DNA of 64,000 nucleotides from Diabrotica undecimpunctata (lineage: Eukaryota > Arthropoda > Insecta > Coleoptera > Chrysomelidae). Each line of letters opens with the position of its first letter. Position 1 is the stretch's first letter. The stretch lies in the NCBI RefSeq assembly GCF_040954645.1, contig NC_092804.1:149801108-149865107 (forward strand). The letters are read 5' to 3'. A model generated the notes under the pieces. The model saw nothing but the letters and a program-made list of their open reading frames with translations, searched no databases and had not been told where the DNA came from. The translations under genes and the position numbers were made by a program. Below, one piece after another: positions 24,431 through 38,000 of this stretch.

Positions 24431-25660
24431 GCAAGAAAAAAATAAAAACTGGAAAATCTCAAGGAGAACAAATTCTCAATCTCAGACAAATTATAGAAAA
24501 ATCTAGACAATTTAATCTAGAAACATATTTGTGCTTCGTAGACTACTCGAAAGCATTCGATAATGTAAAGTGGCATAAAATGTTTGGAATACTGAGAGAA
24601 ATGGGTACCCCCGAACATCTAATATACCTACTGAAAAAACTGTATATCAAGAACACAGCAAACGTAAGAGTCAACACCATATACTCTGATAATTTTAAAC
24701 TAAAAGCCGGTGTTCGTCAACGTGGGAGAGATAATACATCAAAAGATGTATTACCTCTCCCGCGTTATTCAATATATATAGCGAGCATATCATGTGCATT
24801 GTATTCGACGGATGGCAAGGAGGAATATCAGTCGGAGACCGAAAAATCAGCAATCTTCGTTTGCTAATGCAAAAGCAATGCTAACGACACTTTAGTACTA
24901 GCATGATCAACAAATGGCCTTGAATACATCATGAACAGACTAGATACTATTAGTCGTGAATATGGACTTAAAATTAATGTACAGAAGACCAAGGTAACGA
25001 TAATCGATCGAATTCGAAATAACCAGCCGAAAATACGAAACGTAGCGGGGTTTGAAGTGGTAAGCCGTTCAAATTACTTAGGTTCTGTTATTACAAACAA
25101 TGGTAGATGCAAAGAAATGATACGTCGACGCCTTACAATGGCCAGATCAGTAACGGTCAAACTTACTAAAATCTGGACAGATACGGACATAACCAGGAAC
25201 ACGAAACTGCGCCTAGTACGGGCGCTTATCATTCCTATCGCTACCTATGCGTCAGAAACTTGGACCATTAGAAAGTCCGACTCACGACGTATAATGGCCT
25301 TTGAAATGTGGGTATATCGTAGAATGATGCGCATACCCTGGACAGCATTTCTCACAAATGTCTTAATATTGACAGAACTCGACATCAATACTAGGTTTAC
25401 CACAATCATCAACCAAAATATATTGAGGTACTTTGGACACATTACCAGACGAATGGAAGACATGGAGAGGTTGGTGGTTAAAGCAAGGTAGATGGTAAAA
25501 GAACTCGAGGAAGGTCGCCACTCCGATGGTCAGATCAAATAAAGTGCACTAGGGGTTACTCTCTGTCTGGGGCAGCACATCGCGCCCAGGAGAAAGAAGA
25601 ATCGATAGCAACCATTCGTCAAATACCATAACGTTACCACATCCTTACGAAGGATAAAGG
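24431..25660 (+). pseudogene. LINE, RT to C-terminus, degraded
   Basis: FVDYSKAFDNVKWHKM and KLKAGVRQ (24529-24867) are RT palm motifs. The frame is broken just after GVRQ by a short inverted insertion. The C-terminal 186 codons (24931-25491) are intact: LKINVQKTKV, NYLGSVITNNGR, YASETWTIRK, MRIPWTAFLTN and LRYFGHITRRM. Confidence 0.7.
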
Positions 25661-26139
25661 ATAGAGGGGAGAAGGAGTTTCTGAGGATTCACGTAATTAT
25701 GCTTACGTTTTATTAACCTTAAGGAATCCAAAACATTCTCCGACATCGCAAAAAGTGAGAAATACAAAAACAAAACGACAAACTCTTTTTATTACTTCCA
25801 CTACAAGCTCACATAAATACGTTTATCGCAGAGAAGTGCTCAAACAGTACTGACTCTTACACTGCAATGTGTTTTCGGCCACGATAGGGGCCATGCTCAC
25901 TTCATTTAGATCTTCTGAAGTCCCTATCTGTGCCGTGCGCACTTATAATCATGTAGCAACCTGATAAGTTTCTAAATCATTTAGAAACGTCGTTATTCTA
26001 TCTAATAGATACATAGACACAAATTAAATAAGAACTTTCTATCTTTAAGATCTCTATCTCTATGAACTATCGTTATGACAGTAACCATTTTTCTATTTTA
26101 ATATCTGACTAACAATATTTTATAAAATGGAACATTTCT
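25661..26139. other. Intergenic, unassigned
   Basis: It contains a 21-bp palindrome (25968-25988) and no coding signal. Confidence 0.4.
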
Positions 26140-28397
26140 AATACCAACTAGGATGGCTTTCAATTATATACTGAAAGCAAACTAAATCAGCTTCAGTTAT
26201 TGGAAGAGGTAGATGAAAATATTGCCGCTTTCAATAACTGTATAATCTCCGGTGCTAAAGCAAATATATTGGACAAATACCAATTTCGTCGTCTCGTAAA
26301 GTAACACCTTAGAGGAATGAAAGATATTCTCTGGCTATACAACAAAGTAAGGCAGCATTAAACAAATACAGCAGAGACAGTAGTAAAGCAAATCTAATCA
26401 AACTGAGAGTCAAATCTAAGTATGTAATTAAACAAAGCAAAAAAAGACTTTTGGGAAAAACATGTCTCATCCATAAAAAGGTACTGACACTCTTTCTAAT
26501 AAAATTTGGAAAAAAATTAAACACATGACAGGAAAGAAATCTTATTCAAAAATGTCTGCCATACTTACTCAAAACAGCACAGTCACTTGTAGTCAACAAA
26601 TTGTTAACACCATAGTTGAAAATTTTCATAAGAAAGCAACAAATAGACTTACTTTAAATAGGCAGCTTTTCATGTCTACTAATCTAAACTCCAGTTTATC
26701 TGATAGCAGAAAATTATCAAAACAAGAATTATGAAAAACATTGTACTGTTGTAAAAATTCAGCTGCCCAGATAATATTCCCTTTATCTTTATTAAAAATC
26801 TTTCTAGGCCTAGTCTAGCTAAACTGCTTGAAATTTACAAGTTAATATGGACCAAAACATAATTTCCAACTTTGTGGCAAAAATCCATAATTATACTTGT
26901 TAAAAAACAAGGCAAACCTTCAACTGATCCAAATTCCTACAGACCAATTTCTGTTACATGTACAATGTGCAAACTTATGGAGAAAATGATCAATAAAAGA
27001 CTCTGTGGTACCTAGAAAAATATAAAATAATAAATTTGGCACAATCAGGTTTTAGATTGTATAGGGCTCTTATTATATCTAAACTCAAGGAGTATAGTAT
27101 ATCTGGAAATATATCCTCATTTAATAATTAATTTCTAACAAATAGAACCTTTAACTTGAGAAAAAATGGCAAAATCTCTAGGATTTTCAAACAAACTAAT
27201 GGCGTTCCCCAAGGGTCGGTATTGAGTCAGACACTCTTTATACTTGTTTTAAACGATATATGTAAAAAAATTGAGCTTCCAGTTAAGTTTGCACGCTACG
27301 CAGATGATTTAATAATTTTCTGCCGAGGCAAAGACACTGTTACCACTTGCAAACTGCTTCAGAATGCTACTGACCAATTGCTTGAATGGACTTCAATAAG
27401 TGGATTTAACTTTTCTGTTGGAAAGACAAAAATCATTAAGTTTTCTCGCAGAACAGCCAGTACTATAATTCCTAAATTTACCATAAATGGTACTTGTTTA
27501 CCTGCAGTTAAAGAGTATACGGCTTTTAGGAATCATATTCGACAGTTAACTTACTTGGAAATGCCATTTAAAAGATCTCAAAACTAAGTGCATGAAAAAT
27601 CTTAATATATTAAAAACTCTGTCCAATTATCATTGGGGTGCAGACGAAGACTCCTTGATTGAGATTTATAGATGTCTTATTCGTTCTAAAATAGATTACT
27701 GCAGTTTCATTTATATGTCAGCTAGCCCATAAGATTTAAAACTTCTTAATTCTGTATACAACACTACACTTCGAATCTGCCTTGGAGCCTTCAGGTCAAA
27801 CCCCGCAGAGAGTTTATACAGAGAAGCTAATGAACTTTCCCTCTGGCTACGTGGCCTGCAACTCCTTTTAAAATTTCGTCTTGAATCTCAGCTAAAACCG
27901 AAAATCCAGCCTATAAATTACTAAGTAATGACCTTTTAAACTTTCCTTCTCCTATTAAACTTTAATCTATGCCACAGTATATCTCACCACATCTGAATAA
28001 TATCGATCTTTCAGCCACAACTCCAATACTAATATCACCTAAACCTCCCTGGAATAAATTGATAGCAGATTTTAATCTCTCGTTAACCAATTATGATAAG
28101 CATCAGACAAATCCACAATTTCTAAGGCAAACCTTTAAAGAATTTATTGCTAACAACAGATTAGACCAAATTGTACACACACATGCTTTAAAGAATCCTA
28201 TAGCCGTTGGATGTTCTGTAACTTTAAACACAGATTTAATTATATATTGTAATCTCCCGCTCTTCTGCTGCATTAATATCGCTGAATCATTCTCTATTCT
28301 CCAAGCTATAAACTTACTATCCCCAGAATATAAAAAAGTAGCAATATGTACAGACTCTTTAGCATCTACCTATTCTCTCACGGTACATCCTTTGGGT

Positions 28398-28787
28398 GTA
28401 CAGTAGTAAATCCTGCGAATTATATATGGTCCTTGCAGTGACAGCGTGACAAATGAATGGAGGAGCAGATACAACAATGAAATAGAGACTCTCTTCGGGA
28501 AAGGAAACATCGTAAGATAGATAAAAGCCAATAGATTAAGATGGGCAGGCCACGTGGTACGGAGTGATGACGACAGACTGACTAGCAATGTGTTTTGGGA
28601 AAGACCAGATGGTAGAAGATCGACAGGAAGGCCTAGAAAAAGGTGGAAAGACGCAGTCAGGGAAGACCTGGAGAAGATGGAAGTAAGGCCATGAGAAATA
28701 ATAGCACAGGATCGGAATCAATGGAAGGCAATAGTAAACGCGGCAAAAACTCACGAAGAGTTGTAAAAGCCAATGATGATGATGATG
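28398..28787 (+). mobile_element. LINE 3' fragment inside the RNase H domain of the I-like LINE
   Basis: ACATCCTTTGGGT at 28385-28397 and 28788-28800 (13 bp) brackets it. It encodes RLRWAGHVVRSDDDR and RRSTGRPRKRWKDAVREDL and ends in a (GAT)n tail. Removing it rejoins the host RNase H domain. Confidence 0.9.
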
Positions 28788-29395
28788 ACATCCTTTGGGT
28801 CAAGCTATTCAAAACTCTTTCGATAGTTTAATCTCACTGGAAGTATCCATAACCATAATCTGGATTCTGTCTCATGTAGGGATCTCTGCTAACGAACTAT
28901 CCGACATTTTTGCAAAACAAGCCGTGTCTTCTAATATAGAGACTGAAAACATACAACTACATACAGATTTACAGTCGTATTTTAAAAATAACATCCAAAT
29001 ATCTTGGCAAGATCACTGAAATAAAATTCCTTCCAAGCTTCGTGATATTCATCGAACCGTTAAAAAGCTTGAGTTTCCTTCCATGACACGAAAAAACAAA
29101 AACCCTAATTCGTCAACTTGGAATCGACCATACAAGACTAACTCATAAACATTTAATGACTTGCCAAGATGAACCTACACGTACACACTGTGGTAAGATT
29201 CTATGTATTAAACATATTCTCTTAGACTGTCCCTATTTCAAAAACAACAGAAAAAAGAATCTTTTGAGTCGAAACCAAAATATTCTCAGCTCACCAGATC
29301 AATTCCAAAACCTTATTAATTTCCTCTATAAAACCAGGCTTTACCAGTAGAAACGTAGTTTAGAATTTAATAATTAATAATTGTACCAATATTTA

Positions 29396-31280
29396 CAGAA
29401 ACTGAAGAATATGTACAGAAACAAGTATGGCGCTTCATAAGACAACAAAGAAGCGAAATGAAAGAACTAGTTGAAATAGAACATATACAAGAGGATACAT
29501 GGGTGGCCTTTCTGACAGAAACGCTTAAAAAACAAAACGAAGAACTTTTACCAGAAACACCAAATACAGTAACTGAGGAAAAGACCAAAATCTCCCAAAA
29601 CGATGTGAAAGAAGGAATAAATAAATTAAAAAACAGAAAGTCACCAGGAGAAGATCAAATATCAAATGAGCTCTTAAAATATGGAGGTGATCACCTTGTA
29701 CAACAACTGCAACTTCTTATTAATAAAATAATCACCACGAACAGAATACCAGAGGAATGGAGGGGAGCGATCATGGTGATGTTCCTCTGCAAGAGGAACA
29801 GCAAGGATTTCGGACAGGAAGATCATGCACGGATGCAGTTTTTGTAATAAGACAAATAAAAGAAAAGTCACTGATATAGTGAGAATTTGGGACGCGATAT
29901 ATTTATTATATGAAAAGGAAATATCACTGGATTTAGTAAAAACCATTGAGAATATGTATAAAGATAACATAGCTATGGTGAGATGTAAAGGAAAACTATC
30001 TTCTTCTTTAGGTACCATCTCAGCTACGGAGGTTGGCAATCATTATAGCTATTTTAATTTTTGAGGCAGTAGCTCTAAAAAGTTGTTTTGAGCTGCATCC
30101 AAACCATTCTCTCAGGTTCTTGAGCCATGAAATTCGTCTTCTTCCGATGCTTCTTCTGCCATCTATCTTTCCTTGCATTATGAGTCGCAGGATGCCATAC
30201 TTCTCGCTCCGCATCACATGTCCGAGATACTGGAGCTTTCTTTCTTTAATTGTTAGTTCAACTTCCTTCTCTTTACCTATTCTTCTCAGTACTTCATTGT
30301 TCGTAACTCTATCTATCCAGGAAACCCTCATAATTCTTCTATAGGTCCACATTGCAAAGGCGTTAAGTCGTCTCATTGTGTCTAGATTTAACGTCCATGA
30401 TTCCACTCCATAGTATAGTACACTGTATACATAACATTTGGTTAGGCGTACTTTAAGAGCTAATGTTAAAATCTTTGCCGCATAGGACCTTTTTCATTTT
30501 CATAAAATTAGAACGCGCTTTTTCGATTCTGACTTTGATTTTTGCAAAGTCAGAATCGAAAAAGCACGTTCTAATTTTAGAATTAATTAATTCTTTTAAT
30601 AGCTATGGTAAGATGTAAAGGAAAACTATTGCAACCTATCAAATATGAAACTGGCATTAGACAAGGAGATTCGCAGAGCCCATTAATATTTAATCTGATA
30701 ATGGATGAAATCATAAATAAAGTTAAAAAAAAAAGAGGATATAGAATGTTAGAATAGGAAATAAGGATAATATGCTATGCCACCGACGCCATAATAACAG
30801 CCGAAAATGAAGATGACCTACAAAGATTAATTAAAGAATTCGAATATACGGCACTCATATACAACATTGAGATCTCAACAGAGAAAACTAAAACGATAGT
30901 GATATCAGCGGAACCCAGACGATGTAAACTAGTTGTAAATAACAAAATAATAGAACTAGTGACTACTGGAAACAACAGAAATTAAAGTCTTACGAAAAAT
31001 AACAAACCAAACTCTAAGAGACAGAGTAAGAAGTGAGGAAATACGAGCGAGGTGTGGTATAGAGGAAATAAACGCGTGGACCAAAAGAAGAAAAGTGGAA
31101 TGGAATCAACACATCGAAAGAATGACAGAAAATAGAATAGTACGAATAGCAAGAGACAAATCGCCAAATGGAAGAAGATCATTGGGACCACCGAGGAAAA
31201 GATGGTCAGACAACGTCAATTGAGGCTAAAAACCGAAGTAAAACAGACATTAAGCCTATTTATAAAGTTGGAAGAAGAAG
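29396..31280 (+). mobile_element. RTE-like LINE inserted in the 3' UTR of the I-like LINE
   Basis: ACCAATATTTA at 29385-29395 and 31281-31291 (11 bp) brackets it. Contents in order: an RT N-terminal region (KLKNRKSPGEDQISNELLKYGG; 29458-29847), GIRQGDSQSPLIFNLIMDE near 30660, a catalytic box altered to CYATDA near 30780, and a C-terminus WTKRRKVEWNQHIERM near 31080, ending in (GAA)n. YxDD has become YATD, so the RT is dead. Another LINE fragment sits inside at 30000-30598. Confidence 0.85.
30000..30598 (-). mobile_element. LINE 3' fragment, antisense, with a 31-bp target duplication
   Basis: 29969-29999 and 30599-30629 are a direct repeat of 31 bp with one mismatch, flanking a - strand fragment. 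Its 128-codon frame (30406-30020) carries ESWTLNLDTMRRLNAFAMW, LQYLGHVMRSEKY and RRRISWLKNLREWFG and ends in (GAA)n. The 5' end (30503-30579) forms a hairpin. Confidence 0.85.
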
Positions 31281-31410
31281 ACCAATATTTAATATACTTC
31301 TTTATCGATTGTAATGTTGCTGTATTTTCTTGTAATGTAATGTAATAAAATTGTACCCGTGTCAGTGACCTACACTGCCGAGACACGTAAAGCTAAATAA
31401 AAAAAAATTC

Positions 31411-31937
31411 TATAAATTTTTGTTTGTTTCGAATTTCCGTTATATTCCATATTCCCCTAACCGATATGTTCCAGTTTTTAGACATCAAAAAAAAAATACG
31501 AACTCATTGTATATACGCCATGTATTCAGTGATTAGACGACACTCTGGGCTTGAGACTAGGAGTGATAATGGTAGAACCCCAACTCACTCATTGAAAACT
31601 GCTGAAAAATTCTAAGAGTTTTGATACGATATACGATCAGAGCCACAGCAGCTCATCTCAACTCCACGTCTTCTTATCAGCTTTTAGACGCTTGCCAACA
31701 AGAAAAGTCGAAACAAAAATACTCATTGATATAACGAGAAAAATTTAATCAAAAAATTTTCTTAGAGTGAGTTTTTAAAAAACAATCCTTGCTTATAGTA
31801 GCAAAATTATTGAATATTTTAATAAAGCATCAGACAAAAATAGTATGTATGTGGACCATACTGAGTGTCAATTAAGATAAAAAAAATTTATACTTTCTTA
31901 AAGTATTTAAGCAATTAGCCTTTACATACTATAAGAA
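31411..31937. other. Intergenic DNA upstream of gene B
   Basis: No gene seen; it may hold distal control sites for gene B. Confidence 0.4.
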
Positions 31938-32072
31938 ATCTATATTCATTGTCATTTGTGGGATAGGTAATAACATTTTTTCACTATCACATATATAGAG
32001 AAGGGTGTGGTGTCTGTATATATACACCACATTTGTGTCTTTCGAACACACTATTTTTATTTAGTTGGCAAC
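31938..32072 (+). promoter_or_regulatory. Promoter and 5' leader of CPCFC gene B, with TATA box
   Basis: TATATATA at 32017-32024 lies about 50 bp before the ATG. The block aligns with 2464-2606 of gene A, including GGGTGTGGTGT just upstream and ACACTATTTTT downstream of the box. Confidence 0.8.
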
Positions 32073-32087
32073 ATGTTCGTAAAACTG
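32073..32087 (+). CDS. CPCFC gene B, coding exon 1 (MFVKL)
   Basis: Five codons before a GTAAGT donor at 32088, identical to gene A. Reading on through the donor gives an open frame to 32240, but it is not shared with gene A and I treat it as intron. Confidence 0.85.
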
Positions 32088-35000
32088 GTAAGTTGCGCTT
32101 TTATATTAATGAACAACTTTGTGATAAGTGATTTTCGTGATAACCTAGTGAGTGCCAATATTGGATTAAGTGCAAATACTAAGAGGACTAAGGGTGATTT
32201 TGGGTTGGACAATTATCATTCTGGTGATGCAAATAAGTAAAAAAATTAAATTCAGTTAATTAATTTGTTACAAATAATCTCCAAACTCATTAAAATCTTC
32301 ATCGCAGTTACCTGTGATTATTAATATTCTTCGTATCATCTTTACCATATCTTTTTCTTACTCTAAATGTACTACGTGGTTTTCATTTCGATCTATTGCA
32401 ACTTAATTGTTTATAAAATTATTATTAAGGTTTGTTCCGATACTCCAAAATCGCTATCTAATGGGTTATTGTCGGAATTCCATATTTGAAATATTAGTGT
32501 CTAGATTGATAGACATAAAGTGGGAAGCAACTTACATTATATAAGTACACCTTGTTTTGTGCTTGCTTTATCTCTATAAATAATGTTGGTAGCTTAAAAA
32601 GTATTCTTAACCGTAGGTATATATACTTAATATAAATATATGTGTTATATAAACACCCGAAAACTGCCTTTCTTGACTGACCTACCATAACTTTTCTTAA
32701 CCATTCAGAATAATTATCAATTAATATATTTTAAATTTACATTTATATCACGACAATATGGTATACGAATGTACGAGATTTTATACGATGCACTATACCG
32801 AATGGTCTATCAGGATACCGGATTACTTTTTTTCACTTTTTTACTTTTGTATTTTTTATTCTTTGCACGTTTTGAGAATAATTTTTATATAATATAAATA
32901 TCGAAAATTTTTATTTCCAACCTTTGTACATCTATCAAGCAGAATCGTGTGCTTTGTATTTATTTAATTCTGTTCTAAAGTTATTTTCTTGTAGCATTTT
33001 AATAATCATTTAATTTGGTGTAGTTCAATTTCTTATTTTATCAATTCTGTTATTTTACGTTTGGCATATATTTCTTCAAATTATGCCTTCCATCTTTTTA
33101 TTCGTTCAGCACATGGTGGCACCCTAATTCTTTCTCCAAATAATGATTTCTGTCCTATAACAAAATATGATTTTATGTTGAATGAAGCCTTTTGAATGAA
33201 GTTTTCATTGGTTTATAACAAGAATCTCAATCTATACATTCCTTGTATAGAATTTGTATTCTCTAAATTTGCTAGATCGCCTGCCCAATAAAAGCAGAAG
33301 AATTCTATGCGGTGACTTGAATATTAATTTGGCTGTTGCTTGCGCTACCCAATTATCCTTGGTCAATATGTTCAAACCGTATGGTTTCACAATGCACGTC
33401 AATTCTCCTACAAGAATTGCTAAAACAACATCTACCATAATTGATTACATTGTCTGAGATTTCTCACTTTTGATGTATGCTCTACAATTATTAATGCAGG
33501 ACTATGTGATCATGAAGCAGTATATACCAAGTTTAACACTCTCAACAAACCATCCTCAAAAACCCAACCTTTAGGTAGGATTTTTTCCGCTCAGAACTTT
33601 CGTAAATTCCAAAATTTGTGCTTGACTTCTGTAGACGTGGACTATAATTTCAGTGATTTTTTAGATAGGCTTGTGTGTGTTTTCAATAAGGCATTTCCTT
33701 TAATTACCATTAAGTTAAAACATCACAAACCCTGGACTACCAAAGGTATCTGCATATCAGCCAAGAATATGCGTCCACTACTGTACATCAAGAAATTTAC
33801 TACCAACGTCTTTGTCACTCAATATATCTCCAAGTACAGAGGAACCTATCTAAAACTTATCAAAACAGCTAAAAAATGTACTATCAAAATCGTCTGGGAA
33901 GCTCTTCGAATCTTCGAAATAAAACTATTAAATTTACATAATAAATAATACAAAGCCAGAATTATTCCTCTTTATAAGGGTGGTGAAAAATCGAATGTCT
34001 GCAACTATAGACCTATTGCTCTACTATAGGTCCTGTCTAAAATTATTAAGAAACTTACAAAAGCCATTTCTCGTTGAAAACAACGTTGTATCACAAAGTC
34101 AATTCGGCTTTTTATCTAATAAATTTACCAGTAATGCTATGTTTTCTATACTACATGAGGTCTATCAAGCACTAAACAATAATCTTTGCACTGCTACTGT
34201 TTTTTGTGACTATGCCAAAGCTTTTGATTATGTAAATCACATTTTTATAAAAAAACTAAATTTCTACGGAATTCGAGATATTTCTTTGAATCGGTTCCAA
34301 CCTTACTTGAGGAATAGTAAACAATTAGTTAGAGCAAATGATACTGACTTTAGTCACAAAGTTTTGTATGTAGAGTACCGTAAGGTTCAGTATTGGGTGC
34401 TCTACTTTTCCTCATCTTTATAAATGACAATCACTGAAAGACAAAAAAATATGCATTAAAATAACAGTTGACCTACCCAAAACGAACGCCTATGACCGGT
34501 TTCAGTAATTCGCAATTAATCGAATCGATTCAACTCTGGATGATAAATAATCGTACCAGTTTTTGTTTTTCTAACTAGAAGTTTTCTGGAGGTATTAAAA
34601 AAAAACTAATTACAAGACGCCATCTTCAAAGAGCTCTAGCTCCCTTAGGAAGCATTGTCGGACTAGGTGAATTGGATTAAATTGTCTCAAAATTATTTGA
34701 GGAATTTCCGGTCTTCGTTTGTCAGGAGAGTTTCTGGACGCCCTGTATACAGAGGGAAGAGTTAAAATCCCGTGATTTTTGAAGTAGCTTCTGCAATGTG
34801 TTATTCTACTGAGGCCAAAAAGATACCGTATTGCTCTTTTTTATAATTTAAAAAGAACAGCAGACTGGGCAGCTGTACTAGAAGAATGACCATATCGAAG
34901 ATGAGACTTGAACAAAGAAAACATGTCATTTGGGAAGATGCTAAATTGATTTTCTTCGAAACAGATCTTATTGCATAGCAGGCTGAGGGTAGTTTCTTAC

Positions 35001-38000
35001 TTAACAAATCGATATGAAGGGACCATTTAAGGTTGCTGTCTATAAAAATACCAAGAAATTTTACAGAATTACCGATACTGATCTGCTATTAAGAAGCAAG
35101 GGTTGAAGAGCTCCTTTATAGGATAATGCTACTGTCTTATCCACGTTAAAAGAGAGTAAATTAGAGTCGGACCAGGTTTTTATTTTTAGTAGACCGGAAG
35201 TTATAGTTGCATGAAGAGGTGCAATATTAGAGTTCCTCCAAGTAATACTGGTATTATCAGCAAAAAGAAAAAATTTTTCATCGATTTTTAAGTTAGTGAT
35301 GTCATTTATAAAGATAAGAAAAAGTAGAGCACTCAATACTGAACCTTGTGGTACTACACATACAATGCTTTTGTGACTAGAGTCAGTATCATTTGCTCTA
35401 ACTAGTTGTTTCCTATTCCCCAAGTAAGATTGGAACCAATTCAAAAAAATACCTCGAATTCCGAAGAAATTTAGTGTTTTTATCAAAATGTAGTGATTTG
35501 CACAATCAAAAACTTTGGTATAGTCACAGAAAATAGTGGCAGTGTAAAAATTATTATTTAGTGCTTGATAGACCCCATGTAGTATAGAAAACATAGAATC
35601 ACTGGTACATTTATTAGATAAAAAGCCAAACTGACTTTGTAATCAATTTTTTTTTTTTTTTTTCGACGAGAAGTGAGATAAATCTGGGTTTTATAAGTCT
35701 CTCAATAATTTTGGATAGGATCGGTAGTAAGGTCATAGGTCTATAGCTGCAGACATTAGATTTTTTATCACCCTTATGAAGAGGAATAATAAAGTTGCTG
35801 TCTATAAAAATACCAAGAAATTTTACAGAATTACCGATACTGATGTGCTATTAAGAAGAGCAAGTGTTGAAGAGCTCCTTTATAGGATAATGCTACTGTC
35901 TTATCCACGTTAAAAGAGAGTAAATTAGAGTCGAAGCAGATTTTTATTTTTAATAGATCAGAAGTTATAGTTGCATAAAGAGTTGCAATATTAAAGTTCC
36001 TCCAGGTAATACTGGTATAATCAGCAAAAAGAAAAAATTTTTCATCGATTTTTAAGTTAGTGATGTCATTTATAAAGATAAGAAAAAGTAGAAGACCCAA
36101 TACTGAACCTTGTGGTACTACACATACAATGCTTTTGTGACTAGAGTCAGTATCATTTGCTCTAACTAGTTGTTTCCTATTCCCCAAGTAAGATTGGAAC
36201 CAATTCAAAAAAAAAATACCTCGAATTCCGTAGAAATTTAGTTTTTTATCAAAATGTAGTAATTTACACAACCAAAAACTTTGGTATATTCACAGAAAAC
36301 AGTGTCAGTGTAAAAATTATTATTTAGTGCTTGATAGACCCCATGTAGTACAGAAAACATAGCATCACTGGTACATTTATTAGATAAAAAGCCGAACTGA
36401 CTTTGTAATCAAATTTTTTTTTTCGACGAGAAGTGAGATAAATCTGGGTTTTATAAGTCTCTCAATAATTTTGGATAGGACCGGTAGTAAGGTAATAGGT
36501 CTATAGCTGCAGACATTAGATTTTTTATCACCCTTATGAAGAGGAATAATAATAGCTTTTTTTATGCACTCTGGAAATATACGTTTTTCAAAGGTATCAG
36601 TTATTAGTAAGACCAGTACTTTCAACACATTTTTTAGGAGATTTAAGAAAATGTTTATGTATAGTCCATCTAAACCAGACCAGACCACATGAAGATTTGC
36701 TTTTGATACTATTGATTGTTTGGATCAGTTCAGATTTATCAACTGGTCTTATAAAGAATGAATTGAAAACCTTTTTTGAATTGGGGATATAGGAAAAAGG
36801 ATCTTGTTGTGACAAAATAGTTGATGTTATATTTTTACTCACATTAACAAAGTCTTCATTTAGATTTTCAGGGATTGGAAGAGCACATGTTTGAGCTGTG
36901 TTAGTTTTATTTCGAAGATCGTTTATTATAGACCAAGTTTCTTTTGCAACATTTTTAGAGCTCCCCAGACGATTTTGATAGTACATTTTTTTTAGCTGTT
37001 TTGATAAGTTTTAGATAGGTTATTCTTGGCTGATAACCCTTTGGTAGTCCAGGGTTTGTGATGTTTTGACTTAATTATAATTAAAGGAAATGCTTTATTG
37101 AAAATACAGGCAAGCCTATCTAAAAAATTACTAAAATATTAGTTCACGTCCACAGAGGGACAAGCACAAATTTTGGAATTTACGAAAGTTCTTAGCGGAA
37201 AAAATTCTACCTAAACGTTGAGTTTTCGAGGATGGTTTGTTAAGAGTATTAAACTTGGTATATACTGCTTCATGATCAGATAGGCCTCCATTAATAATTC
37301 TAGAGCGTACATCAAGGGCTGAAAAACCTGAGACAATGTTATCAATTATGGTAGATGTTGTTTTATTAATTCTTGTAGGAGAATTAACGTGCATTGTAAA
37401 ACCATACGATTCAAATATATTGACCAAGGATAATTGGGTAGCATGTTATGTTAAAGTAAAAATGTACTAAGAATATTTTTAAAGATAAATTAATTTAACA
37501 ATTTAATATGTAGGTACCCTATACCTATATAAATTAAACTGCTATTTAAACCTCTCACATGATCGCAGATTCAGATAACCCTGCACTCAAAATTGTATTA
37601 ATTATATCTTTATAAAAATCTATAGGTCAAGTGTATACGTTCAATAACCAACGACTTGTACTAAGGCAACTAATTATTCTCAAAACCAATCTCGAAACAT
37701 GAAGAATTTTTTTTTCTACAGCAATATGTAAATTTAAATATGAATGTTTCTTAAATATTCAAGATACTAATACAGTCATAAAGTAATTGCAAGCAAATTA
37801 TGCGACGAATAACTGGATTAATCGTGACATGTCGTTTTCCTTAGAATTAATAAGAGTAAAATGCGGAAATCAAATATTAATTGAACGTAAATTATTACGG
37901 TGCTTTTTTTAATACTTTTGTGCGACTCAGTTTTTTCTAATATATTAATAAAGTTGTATAACACCAGTTTTTATTGTCTTTTTATAAAACTAAAAGTGTT

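Larger units (their letters stand above)
26140..31410 (+). mobile_element. I-like LINE interrupted by two nested LINE insertions
   Basis: Worn frames give an RT with NSYRPISVTCTMCKLMEKMI (near 26930), NGVPQGSVLSQTLFILVLND and ARYADDLIIF (27156-27587). An RNase H domain begins with AICTDSLASTYSL (near 28350) and resumes after an insertion with IIWILSHVGISANELSD (near 28860). A C-terminal Cys/His segment ends at 29350. The 3' UTR resumes at 31281 and runs to an A-rich end near 31410. RT, RNase H and Cys/His in this order fit the I clade. Insertions lie at 28398-28787 and 29396-31280. Many stops show it is dead. Confidence 0.75.

Noticed and set aside
32007..32240. 77-codon open frame running through exon 1 of gene B into the intron
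   Set aside because: The same region of gene A hits a stop soon after the donor, so the frame is not conserved although the DNA is. Splicing at GTAAGT gives the proper signal peptide.
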